From assembly GCF_017813245.1 (NCBI RefSeq), contig NZ_JAGIQL010000045.1, positions 1 to 42,771 of the forward strand: DNA of 42,771 nucleotides. Direction: 5' to 3'. The notes under the pieces are model-generated. The model saw nothing but the letters and a program-made list of their open reading frames with translations. It was not told where the DNA came from and did no database searches. Positions 22,859 to 30,565 of this stretch are shown one piece after another. This DNA comes from Streptomyces montanisoli (GTDB taxonomy: Bacteria; Actinomycetota; Actinomycetes; Streptomycetales; Streptomycetaceae). Within the stretch, counting starts at the first letter, position 1; each line of letters begins with the position of its first letter. A program made the position numbers and the translations under genes.

Positions 22859-24142
22859 ATGAGACGGCGTGTCGTACGGGTGGCGGTGGTATCCGTCCTG
22901 GTGGCCCTGGTGCTCTTCGCGCTTCCACTGGGCGCCGCGCTGAGGGCCTACCTGTTCGCCGACGAACGCAACGAACTCGAGCGGGAGGCACTCGCCGCCG
23001 CCGTCCGCGTCGGGCCGGACTTCGCCTCAGGTGACCGGGTCGAACTACCGCCCGCACCCCCCGGCGTACGCATCGGCGTCTACGACATGAGCCTGCGACG
23101 CCAAGCGGGAGCCGGCCCCCGCAAGGCAGGCAGCGCGGCCCGCCGCGCGGCACGCGGCAGCGTCTTTGCCGCACACACCACCGCGGACGGGGCACTGGTC
23201 ACGGCCGTGCCGGTCTCGCGCAACGAGCAGGTGGTGGGCATCGTGCGGGCCTCGACGGATACCGGCGGGCTGTGGTGGCACGTCGCGGAAGGCTGGCTCG
23301 CACTGGTCGCCACCGCACTGGTGGCTCTCGGCGCGGCGATCTTGGCGGCCCGACGCCAGGCACGCGCCCTCACGAAGCCGCTGGAGTCACTCTCCCGCCA
23401 GTGCCGCGCCGTTGCCGGAGGGGATCTGTCCGCCCGCGCCTCCCCCAGCGCCATCGCCGAAATCGACCAGGTCGCCCGCACCCATAACGACATGGTCAGC
23501 AGCATCTCCCGGCTCCTGGAACGCGAGAGGAACTTCGCGGCCAACGCCTCCCACCAACTACGCACGCCACTCACCGGGCTGCAACTCGCTCTGGAAGCGG
23601 CCCTGACCAACCCGCACGCGGACCTGCGGGCCGCCCTGGAAGAAGCCTCCGACAGCTCCCGCCGCCTGCAGACCACCGTGGACGAGGTGCTGGCGCTCGC
23701 CCACAGCCGGCGGCCGGACTCACTTACCGGCGTAGCGGAACTCGGGACGGTGCTGGACGCACTCGAGCACCGCTGGCACGGCCTCTTGGCCCTCGGCGAC
23801 CGCCGGTTGACCGTGCAATCCGAATCATCGGCGCGCGCCCGGCACGTGCCCCGTGTGTGCGGCCAGATCCTGGACGCACTGCTGGACAACGCACGAGTGC
23901 ACGGGCAGGGCACGGTCGAGGTCCGGGTCCGCGAGGTCGGAGGCGCCGCAGCGATCGACGTCGCCGACGAGGGGCACATCTCCACGGGCACCACGGTGCT
24001 CTTCGCGCGGGGGCAATCGGGCGGGGCCGGCACCGGGATCGGTCTCGCTCTGGCCCGTGAACTGGCCGAATCAGCCGGATGCAGGCTCAACCTGGCGCGC
24101 GCGGATCCCTCGATGTTCACGCTGTTGTGCCCACCGGAGTGA
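22859..24142 (+). CDS. Membrane sensor histidine kinase
   Basis: 427 aa. Transmembrane segments lie at about residues 7-29 and 143-163, flanking a small extracytoplasmic sensor region. A HAMP-like linker follows (about 165-220). The dimerisation box has His232 in ANASHQLRTPLTG, the N-box is ALLDNARVHG at about 340-349, G1 is DVADEG and G2 is GAGTGIGLALARELAESAG. It is divergent from the ABC/lipoprotein operon, whose last gene is an OmpR-type response regulator; the two are the probable pair, sensing a compound handled by the transporter. The ATG at 22859 has no strong ribosome binding site. Confidence 0.92.
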   Translation: MRRRVVRVAVVSVLVALVLFALPLGAALRAYLFADERNELEREALAAAVRVGPDFASGDRVELPPAPPGVRIGVYDMSLRRQAGAGPRKAGSAARRAARGSVFAAHTTADGALVTAVPVSRNEQVVGIVRASTDTGGLWWHVAEGWLALVATALVALGAAILAARRQARALTKPLESLSRQCRAVAGGDLSARASPSAIAEIDQVARTHNDMVSSISRLLERERNFAANASHQLRTPLTGLQLALEAALTNPHADLRAALEEASDSSRRLQTTVDEVLALAHSRRPDSLTGVAELGTVLDALEHRWHGLLALGDRRLTVQSESSARARHVPRVCGQILDALLDNARVHGQGTVEVRVREVGGAAAIDVADEGHISTGTTVLFARGQSGGAGTGIGLALARELAESAGCRLNLARADPSMFTLLCPPE

Positions 24143-24151
24143 CCACATCCG

Positions 24152-24194
24152 CTACCGCCGGATCGCCCTGGCAACTACCGCCGGATCGCCCTGG
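24152..24194. repeat. Perfect 20-bp direct repeat after the histidine kinase
   Basis: CTACCGCCGGATCGCCCTGG occurs at 24152-24171 and again at 24175-24194, separated by CAA (period 23). It lies in the 288-bp gap to the next gene, which shows no other coding signal that I can name. It may be a slippage duplication or a trace of a deleted gene. Confidence 0.85.
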
Positions 24195-24374
24195 ACGCTG
24201 CCCCAGACGCACTGGGCCACTGTTACGCCCAGCTCAAGCCACTCCTGACGGAGACGCCGACAAGCCGGCCGCCGCCGTCGACCAACTCCCCGTTGGCCGG
24301 CAACCAGCCGGCATCATGGCCGACGACGAAGCGTCACAACCGTCTGACCAGTCAAGACCGCGGGGGGCCGCCCG

Positions 24375-24415
24375 CGGGATCGTCCGCGCATTCCCGGGGC
24401 GGGCGGACGATCCCG
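24375..24415. terminator. Terminator hairpin between the kinase and the second oxidoreductase
   Basis: CGGGATCGTCCGC (24375-24387) pairs perfectly with GCGGACGATCCCG (24403-24415), a 13-bp stem with a 15-nt GC-rich loop. It lies 15 bp past the stop of the minus-strand oxidoreductase and may serve both convergent units. Confidence 0.75.
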
Positions 24416-24430
24416 GCAGGTGGCGGGTCG

Positions 24431-25360
24431 TCAGAGCGTGACCACGACCTTGCCGTGGACGTGGCGTCCGGCCTGCAGTTCCACCGCGTCGCGGATCCGC
24501 TCGACGGGGAAGGTCGCGGCGATCGGCACGGTGACGTCGCCTGCGACGATCGCCTTGGCGATCCGCTCCAGCGAGCCGGGCTCAGCGTCGAAGCCGCCGG
24601 TCTCGCGCACGCCACCGGGAGCGTTGCCGCCCGCCGCGATCGTGGAGATGCGCTCGGGCCGCACGCCGAGCGCGAGCGCGGCCTCGGCCGTCTCGGTGCC
24701 GAACAGGTCGGTCGCCGCGGTCACACCGCCGGGGGCCACCTCCCGTACCCGGTCGGCCAGCCCGTCGCCGTACGCCACGGGCTCCGCGCCCAGCTGCCGC
24801 AGGAACGCGAACGTGGACTCCGAGGCGGTCCCGATCACCCTGGCGCCCGCCAGCTTCGCGAGCTGCACGACGAACACGCCGACCCCGCCCGCGGCGCCGC
24901 CCACCAGGACGGTGTCGCCGGAGCCCAGGCCGATCGACGCCAGGGCGGCCGCGGCCGTCGCACCGGCCACCGCGAGCGTGCCCGCCACCTCGTCACTGAT
25001 GTCCTCAGGGGTGCGGTGGAGTGCCTCGGGCCCCTCCATGGGCGTCTTGACCACCACGTGATCGGCGACGGCCCTGCTCAGCGCGCCGCCGTACACGCGG
25101 TCGCCGACGGCGAAGCCCGTGACGCCGGCGCCGGCCTCGTCCACGACGCCCGCGTAGTCGTGGCCGAAACCGGACGGCAGCGTGACGCCGAATCGCTCGG
25201 CCGCCTCCGGCATCGAGGCGAGGAGCCAGTCCATGGGGTTGAGGCCGGCGGCCGTCACGCGGACGCGGACCTCGCCCGGCCCGGCGTGCGGCTCCGGAAC
25301 CTCCCGCAGGTCCAGGACCTCGGGGCCTCCGAACTTCTCGTACATGATTGCTCGGCTCAT
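24431..25360 (-). CDS. Second MDR-family NADPH oxidoreductase
   Basis: 309 aa. It has the same layout as the enzyme at 518-1411: FGGPEVLDL near residues 10-18, AGLNPMDW near 38-45 and the nucleotide motif VGGAAGGVGVFVVQ at 153-166. Zinc ligands are absent. It most likely reduces quinones or enones with NADPH. ATG 25360 is preceded by GGAGG. It is divergent from a TetR gene across an 85-bp gap with two related operator-like sites, so it is probably induced when the repressor binds a small molecule. The substrate is unknown. Confidence 0.9.
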   Translation of the reverse strand: MSRAIMYEKFGGPEVLDLREVPEPHAGPGEVRVRVTAAGLNPMDWLLASMPEAAERFGVTLPSGFGHDYAGVVDEAGAGVTGFAVGDRVYGGALSRAVADHVVVKTPMEGPEALHRTPEDISDEVAGTLAVAGATAAAALASIGLGSGDTVLVGGAAGGVGVFVVQLAKLAGARVIGTASESTFAFLRQLGAEPVAYGDGLADRVREVAPGGVTAATDLFGTETAEAALALGVRPERISTIAAGGNAPGGVRETGGFDAEPGSLERIAKAIVAGDVTVPIAATFPVERIRDAVELQAGRHVHGKVVVTL

Positions 25361-25383
25361 GGGAAACCTCCAGCGAGAGAGAG

Positions 25384-25436
25384 TGATGGGACTTGGTCTC
25401 ATCACTGTACACCGGTGACGGGACCAAGTGCCGTAG
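25384..25436. promoter_or_regulatory. Two TetR-type operators between the oxidoreductase and tetR
   Basis: Site 1 (25384-25404) has arms TGATGGGAC and GTCTCATCA around TTG, matching at 8 of 9 positions. Site 2 (25416-25436) has TGACGGGAC, CAA and a poorer right arm GTGCCGTAG. The cores ACTTGGTC (25391-25398) and GACCAAGT (25422-25429) are perfect inverted copies of each other. The spacing puts one site near each divergent gene start. Confidence 0.75.
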
Positions 25437-25445
25437 ACTCGTCCC

Positions 25446-26024
25446 ATGGCCCGCTGGCAGCCCAACGCACCCGAGCGACTCGTCGTCGCCGCCCTCGACC
25501 TGTTCGCCGAGCGCGGCTACGAGAGCACGACGGTGATCGACATCGCGGAGCGCGCGGGACTGACGAAGAGCACCTTCTTCCGGCACTTCCCCGACAAGCG
25601 GGAGGTGCTCTTCGCGGGCGGCGGCTCGATGGCCGACGTGCTCGCGGAGGGCATCGCCGCGGCGCCGGACACCGCCGCCCCGCTCGAAGCCGTGGCTCAC
25701 GGCCTGGACGCGGTCGGCAGGGAGGTCTTCGTACCCGCCCGCCGCGCGTTCGCGACGAAGCGGCAGACGGTGATCGCCGCCAACCCGGAGCTGAGGGAAC
25801 GGGAGGCACTCAAGGGGATCGACCTCACCGCCGCGATGGCCGGCGCGCTGCGGAGCCGCGGCGTTTCCGACGTGGCCTCGCGCGTGGCGGTGCAGCTCGG
25901 CGCGCTCGTCATGAAGATCGCCTACGAGCGCTGGACGGGCACGGACGAGGGCGAGGAGTTCGGCGACGTCGCACGGCAGGCGCTCGCCGAAGTACGCGAA
26001 GCCGGCGCACTGTCCCTCGCGTGA
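25446..26024 (+). CDS. TetR-family transcriptional regulator
   Basis: 192 aa. The helix-turn-helix is at about residues 9-55: ALDLFAERGYESTTVIDIAE, then AGLTKSTFFRHFPDKREVLF. The C-terminal ligand domain is Ala-rich and not diagnostic. Divergent from an MDR oxidoreductase with operator-like repeats between them, it should repress that gene and itself. There is no clear ribosome binding site. The stop codon TGA is also the first three bases of a 17-bp tandem repeat that fills the downstream region. Confidence 0.9.
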   Translation: MARWQPNAPERLVVAALDLFAERGYESTTVIDIAERAGLTKSTFFRHFPDKREVLFAGGGSMADVLAEGIAAAPDTAAPLEAVAHGLDAVGREVFVPARRAFATKRQTVIAANPELREREALKGIDLTAAMAGALRSRGVSDVASRVAVQLGALVMKIAYERWTGTDEGEEFGDVARQALAEVREAGALSLA

Positions 26025-26124
26025 CGCCGCCGAAACGCTGACGCGACCGCCACGTTGACGCTGACGCAACGTTGACGCCGCCGCAACCTTGACGCCGCCG
26101 CAACGCTGAACGCGACCGAAGCGC
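26022..26124. repeat. 17-bp tandem repeat array, consensus TGACGCCGCCGCAACGT
   Basis: Five units in perfect 17-bp register (26022-26038, 26039-26055, 26056-26072, 26073-26089, 26090-26106) and a sixth, degenerate 18-bp unit (26107-26124). Each begins TGACG or TGAACG and ends in a CAACG-like block, and unit junctions can form CAACGTTG. The first unit starts with the tetR stop codon. The remaining 210 bp up to the phospholipase start show no gene or clear promoter. Confidence 0.85.
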
Positions 26125-26335
26125 CGGTGCCGCCGAAGCCGTGACGCCGGTAGGCCGCCCGCAACCCCGGTCCGCACGCGGCATTTGCTGGCCGAGCGTT
26201 CACCCGGACGCCAACCGCGCGCCACCCGCCCGCCCGTACGGCTCGCAGAGCATGTTCACCGAAATCCGACAGCGCATGCCGGCACACACCCGTGCGGGGA
26301 GCGGCCTGGGTGCGCACGCATGGACAGGTGGACAG

Positions 26336-28222
26336 ATGTTCAGTGCAAGAGCCACCGCGGCGCCCGGCAGGCGGGGCGCGGGCGCGGGCAGGGCCACGGG
26401 CAGGGCCGCGGCACTCGTCGCGGCCGCCGCGCTCGTCGCCCTCGGCGGTTCCGCGGTCCCGGCCTCCGCCGCCCACAAGGCCAGGGACAACAGCGCGAGG
26501 ACCACCACACCGATCAAGCACGTCGTGGTCATCTTCGGCGAGAACGAGTCCTTCGACCACTACTTCGCCACCTACCCGAAGGCCGCGAACACGGACGGCA
26601 CCCCGTTCGTCGCCGCGGGGAACACACCGAAGGTCGACAACCTCGCGAACGCGCACCTTCTGAAGAAGAACCCCAACCAGTACGCGCCGAAGCGCCTTTC
26701 CGCGTCCCAGGCGCTGACCTGCGACCAGAACCACAGCTACGGCCCCGAGCAACTCGCCTACAACAACGGCAAGGCCGACAAGTTCGTCCAGAACACGGAG
26801 ACGGACACCTGCTCGGGCGGGCTGTTCGGCGAGCCCGGCCTGTCCATGGACTACTACGACGGCAACACCACGACCGCGCTGTGGAACTACGCGCAGCACT
26901 ACACACTGAGCGACAACTCGTACGGTTCGACCTTCGGCCCGTCGACGCCCGGCGCGCTGAACCTGATCTCCGGCCAGACGCACGGTGTCGTCTCGATGGA
27001 CCCGTCCACCGGCACCGAGCACCCGAAGCGGACGAAGACGCCGAGTTCGTCCGTGCTGGCGTCGCCGGACAAGAAGGGCGTCGGCACCGTCATCGGCGAC
27101 CCGGACCCCGCCTACGACGACTGCTCGGACTCGAACCACAAGTCCACGTCGGCGCTCGCGGCGATGAAGGGCAAGAACATCGGCGACCTGCTCAACGCCA
27201 AGAAGGTGACCTGGGGCTGGTTCCAGGGCGGCTTCCGGCCGACGCAGGCGTGGGACGGGACGAAGGGCGACTACGCGGTCTGCGGCGCGACCCACACGAA
27301 CATCGGCGGCGCGTCCGTCGTCGACTACAGCCCGCACCACTCGCCGTTCCAGTACTACAAGTCCACGTCGAACCCGCACCACTTGGCGCCGGCGAGCGTC
27401 AAGGAGATCGGCCACGCGGGCCGCGCGAACCACGACTACGACCTGACGGACTTCGACGCGGCACTCGCCGCCCAGAGGCTGCCCGCCGTGTCGTTCCTGA
27501 AGGCCGCCGAGTACCAGGACGCCCACCCCGGCTACTCGGACCCGATCGACGAGCAGAACTTCCTCATCTCCGAGATCAACAAGATCCAGAAGTCGCCGCA
27601 GTGGAAGTCCACCGCGATCGTCCTCGCCTACGACGACTCGGACGGCTGGTACGACCACGTCTCGCCGCCCGTGCTGAACGGGTCGAAGGACACCACGATC
27701 GGCTCCAACGGCAAGCCCACGGACTCCGCCGCCTGCCGCCGGGGGCCCAGGGCCAGGGGCGGCTACGCCGACCGCTGCGGACCGGGCCCGCGCGTGCCGA
27801 TGATGGTCATCTCGCCGTACGCGAAGACCAACCACGTCGACCACACACTGACGGAGCAGGCGTCCGTCACGCGCTTCATCGAGGACAACTGGTCGACGCG
27901 GAAGATCGGTGACGCGTCGTTCGACTCGCGCGCCGGCACGATGCGCAACTTCTTCGACTTCAGGAGGCCCAACAAGGTCGAGGTGCTCCTCGACAAGAAG
28001 GGCCGGGTCTCCAAGGTCACGTCCATCCCGAAGAAGGCGCCGAAGCCGCGGACGGACGTCAGGATCACCGGACCCATGGGCGGCGGCCTCGACGGCGCGG
28101 GACTCGCCTCGCAGAGCGGGCCCTCGACTTCCGTGACCGTTCCGGTCGTTGCCGGGGTGGCGCTGCTGGCGGCGATCGGCGGCGGCGCCGCGCTGCGCAG
28201 GAGGCGGAGGAACGCCGCGTGA
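26336..28222 (+). CDS. Secreted phospholipase C/acid phosphatase-fold phosphoesterase with C-terminal membrane anchor
   Basis: 628 aa. A signal peptide ends near VPASA (residues about 40-45), followed by the catalytic segment HVVVIFGENESFDHYFATYP, the same superfamily as the enzyme at 2083-4167. Further conserved blocks are LTCDQNHSYGPEQ, YDDSDGWYDHVSPP and RVPMMVISPYAK. It lacks the phospholipase C-terminal beta domains. Instead it ends VTVPVVAGVALLAAIGG, ALRRRRRNAA: one membrane segment plus a basic tail, without a sortase LPxTG. ATG 26336 is chosen for AGGTGG just upstream and the signal peptide that follows; longer starts are possible. It probably hydrolyses phospholipids or phosphomonoesters at the cell surface. 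Confidence 0.9.
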   Translation: MFSARATAAPGRRGAGAGRATGRAAALVAAAALVALGGSAVPASAAHKARDNSARTTTPIKHVVVIFGENESFDHYFATYPKAANTDGTPFVAAGNTPKVDNLANAHLLKKNPNQYAPKRLSASQALTCDQNHSYGPEQLAYNNGKADKFVQNTETDTCSGGLFGEPGLSMDYYDGNTTTALWNYAQHYTLSDNSYGSTFGPSTPGALNLISGQTHGVVSMDPSTGTEHPKRTKTPSSSVLASPDKKGVGTVIGDPDPAYDDCSDSNHKSTSALAAMKGKNIGDLLNAKKVTWGWFQGGFRPTQAWDGTKGDYAVCGATHTNIGGASVVDYSPHHSPFQYYKSTSNPHHLAPASVKEIGHAGRANHDYDLTDFDAALAAQRLPAVSFLKAAEYQDAHPGYSDPIDEQNFLISEINKIQKSPQWKSTAIVLAYDDSDGWYDHVSPPVLNGSKDTTIGSNGKPTDSAACRRGPRARGGYADRCGPGPRVPMMVISPYAKTNHVDHTLTEQASVTRFIEDNWSTRKIGDASFDSRAGTMRNFFDFRRPNKVEVLLDKKGRVSKVTSIPKKAPKPRTDVRITGPMGGGLDGAGLASQSGPSTSVTVPVVAGVALLAAIGGGAALRRRRRNAA

Positions 28223-28272
28223 GGCCGTAAAGCGTCAGGAACACCGCCCGGAGGGCGGAGGGGCGGAAAACG

Positions 28273-28310
28273 GGAGGGGCGGCGTCACCGGAGGGTGGCG
28301 CCGCCCCTCC
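28273..28310 (+). terminator. Strong terminator hairpin after the anchored phosphoesterase
   Basis: GGAGGGGCGGCG (28273-28284) pairs with CGCCGCCCCTCC (28299-28310). One G-T pair and CACC/GGTG extend the stem inward to a GGAG tetraloop, giving 17 pairs. It starts 50 bp after the stop codon. Confidence 0.88.
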
Positions 28311-28381
28311 GCGCTTGTGTGACCAGCCCGTTCGAACCAAGTCTTGAACAAATTGCGAGTGAACTGTGAGATTCCTGAGAC

Positions 28382-28421
28382 TATAGTTATGCGTCCCGAG
28401 TCGGGTACGTGTGCGACTCGG
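28382..28421 (+). promoter_or_regulatory. Promoter and leader hairpin of the FG-GAP gene
   Basis: TATAGT (28382-28387) is a near-perfect -10 in an AT-rich patch. A weak GTGAAC lies about 16 bp upstream. Transcription from about 28393 would give a leader of roughly 90 nt containing a perfect 8-bp hairpin, CCGAGTCG (28396-28403) with CGACTCGG (28414-28421) and a 10-nt loop. The hairpin does not match a riboswitch that I recognise. Confidence 0.6.
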
Positions 28422-28483
28422 ACTTCACCTTCAACGCGCCCGGGCACACTCGGCTGCGCGTCTTTCACATCCCTGGGGGGGTT

Positions 28484-30262
28484 GTGTCGCATTCCCTTTC
28501 GGCGCTTTCCCGTACGCGCCGTTCCCGCCGCCTCGTCGCGGCCTGCACCACCGGAATCCTCGCCGCCGGAGCCTTCGCTCTCGGCCCGGCCGCCGTCGCG
28601 CAGGCCGACACCGGTTCCGGCGCCACCGCACCGCACACCGTGAAGCCGGCCGCGCCGCAGACCACTCTGCGGCCCACGTTCACACTGCGGAAGCGCGCCA
28701 CCTCGCCCACGAAGCGCACCCGTTCGCTGGCGGTCGCCGGCGCGGCGGCGCTGCACACGCCGCGCTTCGACCCCAACGACGACGGCTACGCCGACCTGCT
28801 CACCCAGGAGGAGGACGGCACGATCGCGGAGTGGAACTCCGACACCGGCGAGTGGACGTCCAACGGCGTCACCCCCGTCAAGTATCTCGACGTCCTGACG
28901 CCCGGCCACGAGACGGCCTCGGGCACCCAGGTCCTCACGCTCACCACCACGGGCCACCTGTCCCTGTGGGACTACACGTCCTTCCCCAGCGGCTCGCCGG
29001 TGTGGACGGGCACGGGGTGGAACACCTACAACAAGGTCGTCGCGGTCGGTGACACCAACGGCGACGGCCGGGGCGACCTACTCGCCCGTACGCACAGCGG
29101 GGACCTGTACCTCTACCTCGGCACGGGCAACACGTCCAACCCGTTCACCACCAGGGTCAAGGTGGGGACCGGCTTCGGCATCTACGACCAGATGGTCGGT
29201 GGCGGCGACATCACCGGCACCGGCCACGAGTCGCTGATCGCCCGCGACCTGAACGGCTACCTCTGGTACTACCGGCTCGACGGCACGCAGGCGAAGCCTC
29301 TCGCCACCCGCGTGAAGATCGGCTCCGGCTGGAACACGTACAACCAGATCATCGGCTACGGCGACGCCCAGGGGCAGCAGGGCGGGCTTTTCGGCCGTAA
29401 GGTCTCCGGTGACCTGTACTTCTACCAGGGCGCGCCCGGCGGCAGCGGTGTGCACACGCTCACGAGCAAGACGCACGTCGGGAGCGGCTGGTACGACGAG
29501 CTCCTCTCCGGCCAGGGCAGCAATCCGTTCTGGGGCAAGAACCGGCTGTGGGCCGTGAGCTCGGGCGGCACGCTGTACGTCTACTTCGGCACGAAAACCG
29601 GCGGAGTCACCTCGCGCATCAACGCGAGTGGCGACAGCAACTGGAAGGGCGCCAAACTGGCGTCCACCGTCTCCCTCACCAGCCAGGACGAGCAGTCGCT
29701 GCTCGAGGTCTTCCAGGGCACTCTCTACAACGACACCCCGGGCTACGTGGACAAGGCGACGACGGGCTTCGGCGGATACAACATCGTGTTCGGCCCCGGC
29801 GACCTCAACGGCGACGGCAACAGCGACCTGATCGCCCGCGACTCCGGCGGCACGCTGTGGCTCTACCCCGGCAAGGGCGACGGAACGTTCCACGCGCGGA
29901 CGAGGATCGGCAGCGGCTGGAACCAGTTCAACCGCATCACCGGCGCCGGCGACATCAACGGTGACGGCTACGCCGACATCGTCGCCCGGAACTCGAAGGG
30001 CCAGCTCTACTTCTACGCCGGCACCGGCAAGGGCAGCGCGCCGTTCAAGTCGAAGTCCCTGATCGGCTCCGGCTGGAACACCTACACCAAGCTCGCCGCG
30101 CCCGGCGACCTTGACGGTGACGGCCGCGCCGACATCGTGGGCGTCAACTCGGCCGGCCAGCTCTACCGCTACTCCGGTACGGGACACACCGGCACCGCCA
30201 CGTTCAAGGTGCGTTCGGAGATCGGCAAGAGCGGCTGGAACAGCTACACCTCGGTGTTCTGA
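28484..30262 (+). CDS. Secreted FG-GAP/VCBS-repeat beta-propeller protein
   Basis: 592 aa. A signal peptide (basic RTRRSRR, hydrophobic core, cleavage near VAQADTG) is followed by a Thr/Pro/Lys-rich stretch and then by about seven similar blades. The clearest are GDTNGDGRGDLLARTHSGDL, GDLNGDGNSDLIARDSGGTL, GDINGDGYADIVARNSKGQL and GDLDGDGRADIVGVNSAGQL, with calcium-loop DxNGDG motifs and intervening GSGWNTYN segments. The fold is an extracellular propeller used for binding; no catalytic site is visible. GTG 28484 is chosen because the signal peptide begins there and a G-rich run precedes it; the frame is open further upstream. Monocistronic, with its own promoter and terminator. Confidence 0.88.
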   Translation: MSHSLSALSRTRRSRRLVAACTTGILAAGAFALGPAAVAQADTGSGATAPHTVKPAAPQTTLRPTFTLRKRATSPTKRTRSLAVAGAAALHTPRFDPNDDGYADLLTQEEDGTIAEWNSDTGEWTSNGVTPVKYLDVLTPGHETASGTQVLTLTTTGHLSLWDYTSFPSGSPVWTGTGWNTYNKVVAVGDTNGDGRGDLLARTHSGDLYLYLGTGNTSNPFTTRVKVGTGFGIYDQMVGGGDITGTGHESLIARDLNGYLWYYRLDGTQAKPLATRVKIGSGWNTYNQIIGYGDAQGQQGGLFGRKVSGDLYFYQGAPGGSGVHTLTSKTHVGSGWYDELLSGQGSNPFWGKNRLWAVSSGGTLYVYFGTKTGGVTSRINASGDSNWKGAKLASTVSLTSQDEQSLLEVFQGTLYNDTPGYVDKATTGFGGYNIVFGPGDLNGDGNSDLIARDSGGTLWLYPGKGDGTFHARTRIGSGWNQFNRITGAGDINGDGYADIVARNSKGQLYFYAGTGKGSAPFKSKSLIGSGWNTYTKLAAPGDLDGDGRADIVGVNSAGQLYRYSGTGHTGTATFKVRSEIGKSGWNSYTSVF

Positions 30263-30268
30263 CCGGCC

Positions 30269-30302
30269 CAGGGCCCCGTCCCGCGCGAGCGGCGGGGCCC
30301 TG
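30269..30302 (+). terminator. Terminator hairpin after the FG-GAP gene
   Basis: CAGGGCCCCG (30269-30278) pairs perfectly with CGGGGCCCTG (30293-30302). An inner CCGC/GCGG stem closes on a GCGA tetraloop. It lies 6 bp after the stop codon. Confidence 0.88.
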
Positions 30303-30415
30303 ACCACCTTCGACGCGCGGCCACCGCACGATCACCAGGGTCCACGACCCGCCGGCGATCGCGCGGTGGCCGCTGCCGTTTCCGCGCATACCCAGCCACA
30401 AGTCATGGCCAACGA

Positions 30416-30444
30416 TTGACACGACGCAACGATCACCGTCTAAT
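30416..30444 (+). promoter_or_regulatory. Promoter of the flavohemoprotein operon
   Basis: A perfect -35 TTGACA (30416-30421), a 17-bp spacer and TCTAAT (30439-30444), in a locally AT-rich stretch. It is the best vegetative-type promoter in the window. The leader to ATG 30566 would be about 115 nt. Confidence 0.7.
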
Positions 30445-30565
30445 GATCAGCTTCCGGATCCCCCCACCGATTGTGATCGCTTTTGATGAGACACCAGAGT
30501 GTCCGGTGTGACGCGTGAGGCCACCCAGACCGGCGTTCCGTACGGCATATCCGCCCACACACGAA

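Noticed and set aside
26022..26124. Tandem 17-bp repeats considered as a CRISPR array.
   Set aside because: Units are contiguous with no spacers and no cas genes are present.
26141..26335. 65 extra N-terminal codons for the anchored phosphoesterase.
   Set aside because: They add no signal or domain; ATG 26336 has a ribosome binding site and leads straight into a signal peptide.
25922..27844. A 640-codon open frame on the minus strand across the phosphoesterase gene.
   Set aside because: It is the complement of a well-supported gene with a signal peptide and catalytic motifs, has Arg/Val/Gly-rich composition and no domain.
28130..28222. C-terminal region of the phosphoesterase considered as a sortase sorting signal.
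   Set aside because: The hydrophobic helix and basic tail are present, but there is no LPxTG or LAxTG motif before them.
28396..28421. Leader hairpin considered as a c-di-AMP (ydaO) riboswitch.
   Set aside because: The leader is too short and lacks the conserved multi-helix core; only one simple stem is visible.
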